DNA of 25,306 bases, from positions 1-25,306 of the IMG/VR virus record IMGVR_UViG_3300048838_000241, one strand, 5' to 3'. This document shows, piece by piece, positions 15,608-22,886 of this stretch. The notes under the pieces are model-generated. The model worked only from the letters and a program-made list of their open reading frames with translations. It ran no database searches and had not been told where the DNA came from. Position 1 is the first letter of the stretch. The number at the start of each line of letters is the position of its first letter. Origin of the DNA: a virus. Both the position numbers and the translations under genes were made by a program.

Positions 15608-15917
15608 CGGGCTCGCTCGCCTCGGGCTCGGGGGACGTTTTCTTCGCCTTGCGGCGACGATGGCGGGGGACCGGGCGAGGCTCGACCGGAGCCGCGGGGG
15701 CCGGCTCTTCAGCCTCGGGTTCGGCCTCGGGTTCATCGGCCTGGTCGTCGACAGGGACCGGCTCGTCGGCGATCGCCTCGGCCCAGCGTCGACTCAGCAG
15801 CTCGCCGGCCGCTCTGGGGGCGACCGTGACGACCGCTCCGTGCCGGGCCTCGGAAGCCCGAAGCCCGAGCCGGCCGGCGTCGGCAACACTTAAACTGATC
15901 AGCATCTTCACGCGCAT
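15600..15917 (-). CDS. Small head-associated protein with Pro/Glu-rich C-terminus
   Basis: This encodes 105 residues from an ATG at 15917 with GGAGG ten bases upstream. A second ATG at residue 5 is possible. The N-terminal 45 residues form a small hydrophobic/charged module (MLISLSVADAGRLGLRASEA, VVTVAPRAAGELLSRRWAEA). The remainder is low complexity, acidic with repeated Glu-Pro (EPEAEPEAEEPAP), then a basic patch (RHRRRKAKK) and an acidic end. Small proteins that follow phage capsid genes and carry disordered charged tails may be capsid-binding or decoration-like. I do not recognise a family, and a role in the head is inferred only from position. Confidence 0.65.
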   Translation of the reverse strand: MRVKMLISLSVADAGRLGLRASEARHGAVVTVAPRAAGELLSRRWAEAIADEPVPVDDQADEPEAEPEAEEPAPAAPVEPRPVPRHRRRKAKKTSPEPEASEPDA

Positions 15918-16002
15918 CGGTCACGAGCCTCCGGGGGATCAGTCGAGCCCTCCGGAGGCCGTGAACAGGTCACGACCCCGGAGGATCACGGTCAGGCTCG
16001 GA
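15918..16002 (-). other. Short gap after the capsid gene with three copies of CCGGAGG
   Basis: This 85-base stretch after the capsid stop is the longest gap in the head module. It contains CCTCCGG (15928-15934), the palindrome CCTCCGGAGG (15949-15958) and CCGGAGG (15978-15984), plus an imperfect inverted repeat at GTGAACAGGTCAC (15961-15973). These could form a hairpin at the 3' end of the capsid message; no T run follows, so a terminator is not supported. The first copy supplies the ribosome site of the next gene on the minus strand. Confidence 0.4.
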
Positions 16003-18129
16003 TCACGAAGCGCCCTTGCTCTTCACGCCGCCCCGGTATTCCTGCTTGGCGACCCCGAAGTGGTGCACGCCCCGGATATGGATGCCCAGGGTATCGAAGT
16101 CGGCGTCGGCACTCTCGACGATCGGCATGTCCCGGCCGTCCAGGAGGGCGACCTCGATCACCGGCACGTCGTTCGGGTCGGCCAGGAGATACCAGGCCGT
16201 GGCGCTGTAGCCGGTGTAGCTGGAGTTGCTGAGGTACGACGCATGCACGACCCTGAAGTTGCCCGCGAACGGGTTGGACGTGCCGAACGAGGTGTTGGCG
16301 GTCGTGTCCCGGATCTCCGTCGAGTTCATGAGCTGACGAGCCGGACTCTTGAGCGCGTTGGGCACCAGCAGGATCTTCGGCATCACACCCAGGGGCTTAC
16401 CGTCGGGGTCCGTCTGGTTCAGGAACAGCGTTTCGGCCCGGGTCAGGCCCTCGATATTGAGACGGCTGTCGTTGGTGCCGGCGGTGGCGCCTTCCTGGTA
16501 GTTGCCGTTGCCGGTGGCGAAGAATGCGGAGTTGTCCATGAACGCACGCCAGAACACGTCGTTGATCTTCAGCGCGCCGCCACGCCCGAGCCGGCGCGGG
16601 ACGGCCGTGAAGGCGCCCAGGTCGTCGTTGCGGATATCCTGGTACGTGATCGCCAGCATCCGGCCGTAGCTCTTGGCGCGGTTGGTGTACGTCTCCTCGC
16701 CCAGCGTGCCGTGCTTGATTTCGCCGGCCGGGCCGATCTCCAGGTAATCCAGGTCGCCGGTGAGCGAGTGGCTGGTGATCGTCTTGAAATCGTTCACCGG
16801 CCGAACCGCACTGATCTCCCGCCAGCCGGACTCGACGTGGTTGAACGCCTCGACCAGAAACTTATTGGCGACGTTGGCGAGGATTCCAGGCAGGCTCATC
16901 GTCGAGAAACCGGACGCCTCGATCGACTGGCCGCGAGCGAACGAGGCTTCCAGCAAGCCCCGGACGTTGCGGGCCGAGATCGTGCCGTGTCCGTTCTCGC
17001 GAGCCGCCAGCATGAGCAACTCGACCAGGCCGAGGCCGTGCTTGAAGCTCTCGGAGGCTGCCTCTAGCGCGTCCTCCTTGAAGTGCTTTTCGGGATCGGA
17101 CAGACCGGCCGACATGCAGATCGCCGCCTCAATTACCTTGGCGCTGGCCTTGCGGTTGGACCGAGAAATCATGCCGGGAGCCTGGGGTCGCATCGCCCGC
17201 AGAACGACCAGCTCGAACTCGGTCGGGCTGCTCTTGGCCTCGATCGCCGCCCTGGCCATGCGGCCCAACTCCTCGCGGAGCATCGGACGCTCGTCGATCG
17301 CCGCCTTGCACATCGCGGTGATCTTGTCCTGCCGCTCCTGCTCGCGCTGAGCTTCAGCCAGGATGTCATCAAGATTTGTTTGCAGTTGAGCCTGAACCGG
17401 AGTGTTCGGCGTCGAGGTCGGCGTGGGGGCCGGTGGCGGGGCCTGCTCGGCGTCGTAAGCCGCCTTAAGGACGGTCTTCTGCTCGTCACTGAGGGCCGCC
17501 GGGTCGAACCCCTTGGCCTGAAGCCATGCTTCAAATTTCATCTCTACACCCTCATGGGGATTGCCAGGGGAATTCGACGCGGCCACGGAAGCCGACGTCT
17601 GCGAGTCCGCGCCGATGGCGACGAACGAGGTCTCTTTCAAAATCGCCTCGCGGGCGATCACCAGCGGGCCGGAAACGCGCCGGCCGTTGACCGTGGCCGT
17701 CTTGCCCGGTTCCAGGTACTCACGCCGGACAACGCCCGCACCGATCGACGCCTGCCACTGGAAGCCGTTGCGTGCGTGCGTGACGACCTTGGCCGCATCG
17801 CCGTCGTCGCCGGTGATCGTGCCTTCCAGCCGGACCCCGGCCGCGTCGATCGTCGAGGTCGCCTGGCCGACGATCCGTGACGGGTCATGATCCAGCAGGA
17901 TCGGGATACGGTCCCGGCTCGCCTTGAGCCCGGCCAGGTCGACGACGACGGGCGTATAAAATCCGGCCACGGTCATGACCGATCCGGTGTATCCGGTGAT
18001 CGTGAACGTCGGCCGCTTACCCTCGCCTTCCGCCGCCTGGAACTCGACGGTTCCGGTCGCCTGGATCACGGACGGGGCGGCAGACGCCTCAATCGTCGTC
18101 GGGGTCGTCGTCGGGGTCGTCGTCGGCAT
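16003..18129 (-). CDS. Fused prohead protease - scaffold - major capsid protein
   Basis: The ATG at 18129 has AGGAGG five bases upstream (18135-18140), the best ribosome site in the window, and gives 708 residues; it overlaps the portal gene by 41 bases. Longer frames upstream are rejected. Residues 1-190 resemble a prohead serine protease: PILLDHDPSRIVGQA with H81, QWQASIGAGV with S128 and ILKETSFVAIGADS. A linker and helical scaffold-like region follow (about 197-350; Pro-rich PPPAPTPTSTPNTP, then LDDILAEAQREQERQDKITA). The C-terminal ~330 residues resemble major head proteins of the Mu gpT/HK97-fold type (DFKTITSHSLTGDLDYLEIG, AKSYGRMLAITYQDIRNDDL, GRGGALKINDVFWRAF, NALKSPARQLMNST). Self-cleavage to release the capsid subunit is expected. 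An internal start at 17541 may give scaffold-capsid alone. Confidence 0.93.
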   Translation of the reverse strand: MPTTTPTTTPTTIEASAAPSVIQATGTVEFQAAEGEGKRPTFTITGYTGSVMTVAGFYTPVVVDLAGLKASRDRIPILLDHDPSRIVGQATSTIDAAGVRLEGTITGDDGDAAKVVTHARNGFQWQASIGAGVVRREYLEPGKTATVNGRRVSGPLVIAREAILKETSFVAIGADSQTSASVAASNSPGNPHEGVEMKFEAWLQAKGFDPAALSDEQKTVLKAAYDAEQAPPPAPTPTSTPNTPVQAQLQTNLDDILAEAQREQERQDKITAMCKAAIDERPMLREELGRMARAAIEAKSSPTEFELVVLRAMRPQAPGMISRSNRKASAKVIEAAICMSAGLSDPEKHFKEDALEAASESFKHGLGLVELLMLAARENGHGTISARNVRGLLEASFARGQSIEASGFSTMSLPGILANVANKFLVEAFNHVESGWREISAVRPVNDFKTITSHSLTGDLDYLEIGPAGEIKHGTLGEETYTNRAKSYGRMLAITYQDIRNDDLGAFTAVPRRLGRGGALKINDVFWRAFMDNSAFFATGNGNYQEGATAGTNDSRLNIEGLTRAETLFLNQTDPDGKPLGVMPKILLVPNALKSPARQLMNSTEIRDTTANTSFGTSNPFAGNFRVVHASYLSNSSYTGYSATAWYLLADPNDVPVIEVALLDGRDMPIVESADADFDTLGIHIRGVHHFGVAKQEYRGGVKSKGAS
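17539..17553 (-). promoter_or_regulatory. Internal ribosome site and ATG inside the protease-capsid gene
   Basis: GAGGG at 17549-17553 lies seven bases ahead of an in-frame ATG (17539-17541) that falls exactly at the end of the protease domain (residue 197, MKFEAWLQAKGFDPAALS). Initiation here would yield a 512-residue scaffold-capsid protein without protease, comparable in principle to the internal start of Nu3 within lambda gene C. The site is visible; its use is inferred. Confidence 0.6.
18088..18124 (-). repeat. 12-bp tandem repeat read in two frames (portal tail and protease start)
   Basis: About three copies of CCGACGACGACC lie in the overlap of the portal and protease-capsid genes. 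In the portal frame they encode DDDPDDDPDDD before the TGA; in the protease frame they encode PTTTPTTTPTT right after the start Met. A unit of 12 is a multiple of three, so gain or loss of a copy keeps both frames. Confidence 0.8.
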
Positions 18130-19573
18130 CGTCGCCTCCTGGGGCGGTTGACGGGGTGGCAGGTTGGACGGCCTCGCCGGGATAGGGCAGGCCCAGCTCG
18201 CGGTAATAGGCCCGCTCCTCGGCACGCTGGCGAGCGATCTCCCGCCAATCGTTGCCGTCCTCGGCACACTCGATATCCAGCGAGGTCGTGCCGTTGGCCA
18301 ACCGCGTGTCCTGGGCGTTGGCTTCCTTGATCGGATCAACGTGCTTGAATCCGTCCCAGCCCCAGCGACGGCGGGGAAGACGGGTCAAATCGAGCCCGGC
18401 GACGGTCTCCGGGTCGGTCAGCGCCGCCTCGGTGAGCCAGGCCCGCAGAATCCGGTCAAGGATGCGCGTTTCGAGGAAGTAGCGGTCCACACCGATCGAG
18501 CGGTGATAGACCTGGTGGTCGAGCCGGCCAGAGGAGTAGTTGTAGGTCGAGCTGTTGCCTGCCGCGACGTTGAACGGCATGTTCAGGCATCGCGCAATCT
18601 CACCTAGCAACGCATTCTTGAAACTGTCATACGTGGTCGCCGGGTGGTCCGGCTTCATCTGCTGGGCCTCGTAGCCCTCGGGCAGCGCGGCCATCATGCC
18701 GCGGACCAGCTCCTGGGTATCGAACGGAGTGATGGCCGGCGTCTCATCGTCCGGAGGCATGGTCGTCTTGAGCAGCACCGCGAACAGGGCCGCGATCTCG
18801 GCCGCGTGGACGGTCGCCAATGTGTACCGCCGCAACAGGGCGTACAGGGGCAGGGCCGGCGTGATTTCGGGCACGCCACGCACCTGACCGGATCGCCGGA
18901 CCTTGAACCAGTGCAGTACGTACCGGGCGGGAACGCGATCGTACTGGCCCCAGGCCGCGCCCCGACCGCCCCAGTCGCCCGGGTGGTACTTCAGGACGTG
19001 GTATTCGCTCGGGTTGCCGTGGGCGTCGAACCGCACGCCATCGACCGCCAGGGGATCGTCCCAGGGCAGGTACGGCGTCGAGACCTGATCACACTCCACG
19101 GCCTTGAGGTCGAGCTTGACCGCCGTCGGCAGCTCCGGGTTGGTGGTCAGCAGCAGGAACCCCTCGCCGCTGATCGTGCGGTCTTCACGGTAGGTCCGCA
19201 GTCTCTCGGCCAGGCCGGTGGCGGCGGCCCACTCCTCAAACGATTCAGCCACGCGAGCGTTGAGATCCCGGTCGGGTGTCTGGAGCTGGAGCCGTGGCCC
19301 GGTGCCGATCGTGTCGTTGGCGAGCGTCTCGGCCATTCCTGAGCAGTAACTATTGTTGTCCCGTTCATATCTCGCCCGCTCGCGGAGCTTACGCCGGACC
19401 TCCAGGCTGTTCGCCTGGGCAGCCGACAGCCCGTCGGCCTGTGCCCAGTGCGCCGTGTTCTCGGCGGTCGTCTGGGCCGCGTCGTACTTCGCGCGAAGGT
19501 TGCGCACGCCGGGCATGAGCTGACGAGCAGGAGAGGATCGCACAGGCTTGCCATCGGGACCGAGGATCGGCAC
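18089..19573 (-). CDS. Portal protein, lambda gpB family
   Basis: This encodes 494 residues with a GTG start in a TGACGTG junction with the gpW-like gene and GGGAG about ten bases upstream. The N-terminal half has the lambda-portal pattern: LRERARYERDNNSYCSGMAE, TLANDTIGTGPRLQLQTPD, DRTISGEGFLLLTTNPE and LDLKAVECDQVSTP. The central part has RYVLHWFKVRRSGQVRGVPE, YALLRRYTLATVHAAEIAAL and the gatekeeper-type NMPFNVAAGNSSTYNYSSGR. The C-terminus ends in an acidic DDDPDDDPDDD tail encoded by a 12-base repeat shared with the next gene. Portals form the dodecameric channel through which DNA enters and leaves the head. The call is firm. Confidence 0.95.
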   Translation of the reverse strand: MPILGPDGKPVRSSPARQLMPGVRNLRAKYDAAQTTAENTAHWAQADGLSAAQANSLEVRRKLRERARYERDNNSYCSGMAETLANDTIGTGPRLQLQTPDRDLNARVAESFEEWAAATGLAERLRTYREDRTISGEGFLLLTTNPELPTAVKLDLKAVECDQVSTPYLPWDDPLAVDGVRFDAHGNPSEYHVLKYHPGDWGGRGAAWGQYDRVPARYVLHWFKVRRSGQVRGVPEITPALPLYALLRRYTLATVHAAEIAALFAVLLKTTMPPDDETPAITPFDTQELVRGMMAALPEGYEAQQMKPDHPATTYDSFKNALLGEIARCLNMPFNVAAGNSSTYNYSSGRLDHQVYHRSIGVDRYFLETRILDRILRAWLTEAALTDPETVAGLDLTRLPRRRWGWDGFKHVDPIKEANAQDTRLANGTTSLDIECAEDGNDWREIARQRAEERAYYRELGLPYPGEAVQPATPSTAPGGDDADDDPDDDPDDD

Positions 19574-19574
19574 G

Positions 19575-20096
19575 TCACACGGCTCCCGGTGGGATCAGTT
19601 TCGTGAATCGTACGCCACGCCGGCCGTTTGCTGATTTTGCGGCCAAATATTTGTCGGCTTCGATAAGATCCTTGAGGCTGTACTGCTCAACCTCGCCCAT
19701 CGACCCCTTCACCCGCTTGGGACCAGCCAGAGCTGAGGCCAGTGCGCTGGGCGTCTCGGCAACCTCAGAGCCAGGTCCAGGCAGAACGTTGAGCGTGGCC
19801 TGCCACACGACCCGAGGCTCACTACCTTCGGTCAGGACGACGCGGGCCAGGTCGCCATGTCGCAGGGAAGCCGCGTCGGAGTCGTCGAAGGTCAGGCTGA
19901 TCGTGCCATCGGCCGGAACGAGCCAGGAGGCCGACGAGGCGATCAGGGCGAACGCCGGCCCGCCAGCAGCGGGCCATACCTCCAGCGCCAGCGGCTCGGT
20001 GCCGTCGTAGACACCAACGACCGCAGCCCCGAGGCTGTCGCGGATCTGCACCTCATAGGCTGAGGAGCCTCCATGTTCAATGGTGATTGTGCTCAC
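19575..20096 (-). CDS. Head-tail joining protein with gpW-like C-terminus and extra N-terminal beta domain
   Basis: The GTG at 20096 is two bases after the upstream stop and gives 173 residues; the frame extending to 20276 overlaps the preceding gene and encodes an Arg/His-rich artefact. The C-terminal ~45 residues (GEVEQYSLKDLIEADKYLAA, NGRRGVRFTKLIPPGAV) resemble lambda gpW, which joins head and tail, and the position just before the portal gene is where gpW-like genes lie. The first ~115 residues form a beta-type domain (AYEVQIRDSLGAAVVGVYDG, LVPADGTISLTFDDSDAASL, ARVVLTEGSEPRVVWQATLN) similar in style to the nearby appendage proteins. The fusion is unusual. The gpW match is moderate. Confidence 0.7.
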   Translation of the reverse strand: MSTITIEHGGSSAYEVQIRDSLGAAVVGVYDGTEPLALEVWPAAGGPAFALIASSASWLVPADGTISLTFDDSDAASLRHGDLARVVLTEGSEPRVVWQATLNVLPGPGSEVAETPSALASALAGPKRVKGSMGEVEQYSLKDLIEADKYLAAKSANGRRGVRFTKLIPPGAV

Positions 20097-20098
20097 GC

Positions 20099-20497
20099 TT
20101 AGCTCGCGAGTGAGGTCAGGGTGAGATCGAGGTCGCCTATTGCGATTGTGAACGTGCCTCCCGCCGTCACCGCGACGGGAGAAGCCAGGGCTCCGGACCA
20201 GATGAAATTGCCACCCGTCGAAGCGTCCCAGAGTGAGACGTGGCTGTACGTTTCGCTTGCGGCCACCGTCGTCCACTGAATCTGAGACGTGTTCGAAATC
20301 GCGCCGCCTGAGGCAGCATCGCCGAACGTCGCTTGCTGTCGGGTCGTCTCCGTGGCCGCGTTGGCAGTGGCCGAAGCTCCAGGGTCGCCCGTGTGCAGTT
20401 TGACGTAGAGCCCACTCGGGGCCGTCCAGGACGTTCCGCCGCGAAGATGATTGAGGATCGGATTCGCGAGATTGGTGGTGCTGAAGCCGGTTGGCAT
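20099..20497 (-). CDS. Phage fibre/decoration-type structural protein
   Basis: This encodes 132 residues with an ATG start next to the preceding stop. It has the widespread phage pattern SGLYVKLHTGDPGASATANA, ETTRQQATFGDAASGGAISN, TYSHVSLWDASTGGNFIWSG and GGTFTIAIGDLDLTLTS. Proteins of this pattern occur in many phages of high-GC hosts, usually annotated as tail fibre or minor structural protein. The gene is single-domain and short. It is encoded between terminase and portal rather than at the tail tip, so it could decorate the head or neck. The family recognition is good; the location in the virion is open. Confidence 0.85.
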   Translation of the reverse strand: MPTGFSTTNLANPILNHLRGGTSWTAPSGLYVKLHTGDPGASATANAATETTRQQATFGDAASGGAISNTSQIQWTTVAASETYSHVSLWDASTGGNFIWSGALASPVAVTAGGTFTIAIGDLDLTLTSLAS

Positions 20498-20500
20498 CTC

Positions 20501-21049
20501 TTAGAGCCCTCGTATTGTTGACGTGAAAGGATCGGCACCTGTCCTGGAAGCGAAAGAGGATAACGGATTGGCACCGACCCGCACGGCAATAGACGCGAAC
20601 CGCGTCGGCTTCGCAGCCTCGCCGGGCGCCGACCCCGCCGCAACCAGGACGCCCGATCCCAGCAGTGAAGCCGAGCCGAACGACTCCGCGAGGCCGGTCG
20701 CGCTGAGCAGGCCGGCACCTGTGAGGGCGGCCGAGCCGGTGTAAGAGGCAACGCCGCTGTATCCGTCAACCGCGAGAACTCCGACGCCTTCCAGGGTCGC
20801 TGAGCCGGTGAAGGTCGCCGCCGAATACGTGCCAGCCGCCGTGAGGACGCCGACGCCTTCGAGGGTCGCCGCCCCGGCCCCGACGCCGGTATAGACGCCT
20901 GATGCCGCCAGGACGCCTGTGCCTGCGAAGGTCGCCGATCCGGTGAACAGGGCAGGCGAATAGGTGCCGCTCGCGGCAAGGGAGCCCGTTCCTGCGAGGG
21001 TCGCCGACCCGGAATAGGACGGCGTTTGACCCAGGAAGAATTGGAGCAT
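20501..21049 (-). CDS. Repeat protein with six ~22-residue Gly/Ala/Ser repeats
   Basis: This encodes 182 residues with an ATG start overlapping the upstream stop by one base (TGATG). After a short N-terminus, residues 14-140 are six units of 20-23 residues with a core like GSATLAGTGSLAASGTYS, GSATFAGTGVLAASGVYTG and GSATLEGVGVLAVDGYSG, predicting a regular beta arrangement or fibrous shaft. The last 40 residues are non-repetitive and end in FTSTIRGL. The composition is close to silk-like. There is no signal peptide or membrane helix. A fibrous appendage or flexible spacer on the virion is inferred. I do not recognise the family. Confidence 0.72.
   Translation of the reverse strand: MLQFFLGQTPSYSGSATLAGTGSLAASGTYSPALFTGSATFAGTGVLAASGVYTGVGAGAATLEGVGVLTAAGTYSAATFTGSATLEGVGVLAVDGYSGVASYTGSAALTGAGLLSATGLAESFGSASLLGSGVLVAAGSAPGEAAKPTRFASIAVRVGANPLSSFASRTGADPFTSTIRGL
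20630..21010 (-). repeat. Six degenerate ~66-bp coding repeats
   Basis: These encode the 20-23-residue Gly/Ala/Ser units of the repeat protein. Units begin near residues 14, 37, 59, 82, 105 and 125. Nucleotide identity is highest among the first four (for example GGTCGCCGACCC and GGTCGCCGATCC on the plus strand) and falls toward the C-terminus. Confidence 0.75.
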
Positions 21050-21882
21050 CAGTTAATTCGACCCAGGATCACGAAGGTTGCTGCGTTCGCTGGTGCTGCT
21101 GGGAACGCATCAGCGAACGCAAATGTTCGCGTGGCTCCGGTGTAGCCCGTTACCTTGCGGGCGATTCCATCAAGAGTCCCCGACGTGAACGCCAGCACGC
21201 TGCCGACATAAAAGTTATCGCTGGACGACAGCCCCAAATCGCCGCTGAACCCGCTGGCCGTCGCCGAGCCGTCATTGACGCTCCCCAGCGTGCCGAAAGC
21301 GCCGAGCACGTCGAGCACCGCCTGAGCCGCCAGCGAGCCCACTGAGCCGACCACGTTACCGCCGACGTTGCCCGTCACGCTGCCCACTGTCGTTACGCTC
21401 GCCACGGTATCCGTGACCGGGTCGAAGTAATCGGCACTCGGGAGCGTTCGCGCGTTGAATTCGCTGACCGTGGGAAGGTCCGCAATCTGCGTATCGAGGT
21501 TGGCCGATCCCAGCCCGACCGCCGAACGGACTCCTGCCGCGTCCAGCGGAGCCGCCGTGTTGGGAGCCGCAGAACCATAAAGCCAGTCGTAGACGTTCGC
21601 GTGCAGGACCGAAAACGCCTCCGCGAACGGGATAAAGCCCGACCCGGTGACGAGCACCTTGAGCCGCCCGATTGTGTTGGTGTCCGTCGCGTTCAGCGTC
21701 ACCAGATAGTAGCCGTCCGAATCGTGCGTGATCGAGGTCGCGTCGTTGCGCACCGCGATCGCCCCGCCAGCCTTGCTGAGCTTGATCGTCAGTGTTGCCG
21801 ACGTGACGACCGCTCCGTCCGTGTCGATCACAGGTCCGACGCGAACGGTTGCGGAGGTCGATTGCCTTAAGTCGCGCGACAC
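21049..21882 (-). CDS. Appendage protein sharing an N-terminal domain with the 190-residue protein near 8.6 kb
   Basis: This encodes 277 residues from a GTG at 21882, two bases after the upstream stop. Residues 1-105 (ATVRVGPVIDTDGAVVTSAT, LTIKLSKAGGAIAVRNDATS, HDSDGYYLVTLNATDTNTIG) match the N-terminal domain of the gene at 8340-8912. A central linker has the pattern LDAAGVRSAVGLGSANLDTQ and VSEFNARTLPSADYF, followed by a repeated Val/Gly run (VTTVGSVTGNVGGNVVGSVG) typical of fibrous phage proteins. The last 80 residues (SVNDGSATASGFSGDLGLSS, AGAPANAATFVILGRIN-like end) may form a distal domain. Baseplate- or appendage-adaptor proteins of this layout are common in phages. A structural role outside the tail tip is inferred. 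Confidence 0.78.
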   Translation of the reverse strand: MSRDLRQSTSATVRVGPVIDTDGAVVTSATLTIKLSKAGGAIAVRNDATSITHDSDGYYLVTLNATDTNTIGRLKVLVTGSGFIPFAEAFSVLHANVYDWLYGSAAPNTAAPLDAAGVRSAVGLGSANLDTQIADLPTVSEFNARTLPSADYFDPVTDTVASVTTVGSVTGNVGGNVVGSVGSLAAQAVLDVLGAFGTLGSVNDGSATASGFSGDLGLSSSDNFYVGSVLAFTSGTLDGIARKVTGYTGATRTFAFADAFPAAPANAATFVILGRIN

Positions 21883-21883
21883 G

Positions 21884-22570
21884 TCAGAGCCCCCGCATCA
21901 GGGTGGAGTAGATCGCCGGAATCGAGACGGAGGGACCACCCGCATCAGGCTTGAAAACGATCACTCCCACCGAATAAGTTGACGAGGCCCCATACGTCAC
22001 ATTGCCGCCCGCCGATGTGCCCGCATCTACCTCGTCTTCGGCAATCGTGAGGTTATGTCGATTCACGAAACTGATATAGGAGTCGATCCGTTCGTTCCAC
22101 GGAGACGGCCATGTCGCCGGGGTGGGTGTGCTACTCCCCGTCATCGCCACGATCCCAAGGGCCAGGCTGCCGTTTTCGGCCACCGTGACGGTAGGGATCG
22201 GCACCGTGTCGCTCACGCCGGTCGCCGAGTTGGTGGCGTCTACCGGGCTGGACGTGGCGGCTCCAGTCAGCCTCAAGATCACCGCCTGCATTCCCTGGTC
22301 CGCGTTTACTCCCAGGTTAACAGTCGGTGTATCCGTGGAATCCCCCACCGCATAACGCCAATAGACATAAAAGCGCGTTATGACAGCGCCACCCGACAGG
22401 GCCAGAGTCCAGCCGGAAGGCGTCGTCGGGTTGACGCCCGTGGTCGCGTGCCGAACCGAGACGACCAGCACAATCAGCGACCCGGCCACTACGCCAGACG
22501 GAGCTGAAGTGCTGACCGTCGAAGACACGTCTGACGACGTGACGGAGCCGATCGCCGCGACCGAAACCAC
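21884..22570 (-). CDS. Beta-sandwich virion appendage protein
   Basis: This encodes 228 residues from a GTG at 22570 with GGAGA about nine bases upstream. The layout matches a group of phage surface proteins: VAGSLIVLVVSVRHATTGVN, TTPSGWTLALSGGAVITRFY, VYWRYAVGDSTDTPTVNLGV, MQAVILRLTGAATSSPVDAT and NGSLALGIVAMTGSSTPTPA. Such proteins have a jelly-roll-like pattern and are usually annotated as phage structural proteins. It ends in AIYSTLMRGL, close to the FTSTIRGL end of the repeat protein. There is no signal peptide; the hydrophobic stretch near the N-terminus is a beta strand, not a membrane helix. Confidence 0.8.
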   Translation of the reverse strand: MVSVAAIGSVTSSDVSSTVSTSAPSGVVAGSLIVLVVSVRHATTGVNPTTPSGWTLALSGGAVITRFYVYWRYAVGDSTDTPTVNLGVNADQGMQAVILRLTGAATSSPVDATNSATGVSDTVPIPTVTVAENGSLALGIVAMTGSSTPTPATWPSPWNERIDSYISFVNRHNLTIAEDEVDAGTSAGGNVTYGASSTYSVGVIVFKPDAGGPSVSIPAIYSTLMRGL

Positions 22571-22573
22571 CGC

Positions 22574-22882
22574 TTATTCTCCCGGCTCGTATCGAGGGAT
22601 ATAGTGCGCGTTGAGCGCCGCCTGAATCACGCCTTGCAGCGTCGCGTCTGGAATCGACGAGCCTCCCGCGATAAACGCGGGCTGGTTCAGGACGTGATAG
22701 CTCAACCTATCCCCCCACGACGCCGCGCTGTCGATCGCCGTCTGAGCCCACGCCGTTTGCGCCGCCGTCGCGCTGACGTTGCCTAATATGTAGAGTGCGT
22801 AATCAGCGATAAGCGACGTGCAACGATCCAGGATCACCTTGCGGATTGCCAGCCGATCCGCCATGTTCAATTCCCACTCCAT
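22574..22882 (-). CDS. Small conserved-looking phage protein of unknown function
   Basis: This encodes 102 residues from an ATG at 22882. The ATG at 22864 (MADRLAIRKV) with GGAG upstream is an attractive alternative and gives 96 residues. The protein is largely helical: AIRKVILDRCTSLIADYALY, TAAQTAWAQTAIDSAASWGD and DATLQGVIQAALNAHYIPRY. It has no membrane segment. Similar small helical proteins lie between terminase and portal genes in many phages without a known role. A connector or packaging helper is conceivable, but I cannot assign a function. Confidence 0.7.
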   Translation of the reverse strand: MEWELNMADRLAIRKVILDRCTSLIADYALYILGNVSATAAQTAWAQTAIDSAASWGDRLSYHVLNQPAFIAGGSSIPDATLQGVIQAALNAHYIPRYEPGE

Positions 22883-22886
22883 CGCA

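Noticed and set aside
15607-15736. Longer start for the glycosyltransferase-methyltransferase gene
   Set aside because: The extension is the out-of-frame reading of the upstream Pro/Glu-rich gene and gives a basic Arg/Pro stretch. The ATG at 15607 is coupled to the upstream stop.
18130-18339. Longer start for the protease-capsid gene
   Set aside because: It would overlap the portal gene by 250 bases and encode a low-complexity leader. The ATG at 18129 has a near-perfect ribosome site.
16328-19528. 15-base identical match CATGAGCTGACGAGC (16328-16342 and 19514-19528), encoding SPARQLM in both capsid and portal proteins
   Set aside because: A match of this length is expected by chance somewhere in a 25-kb GC-rich window, and the surrounding residues are unrelated.
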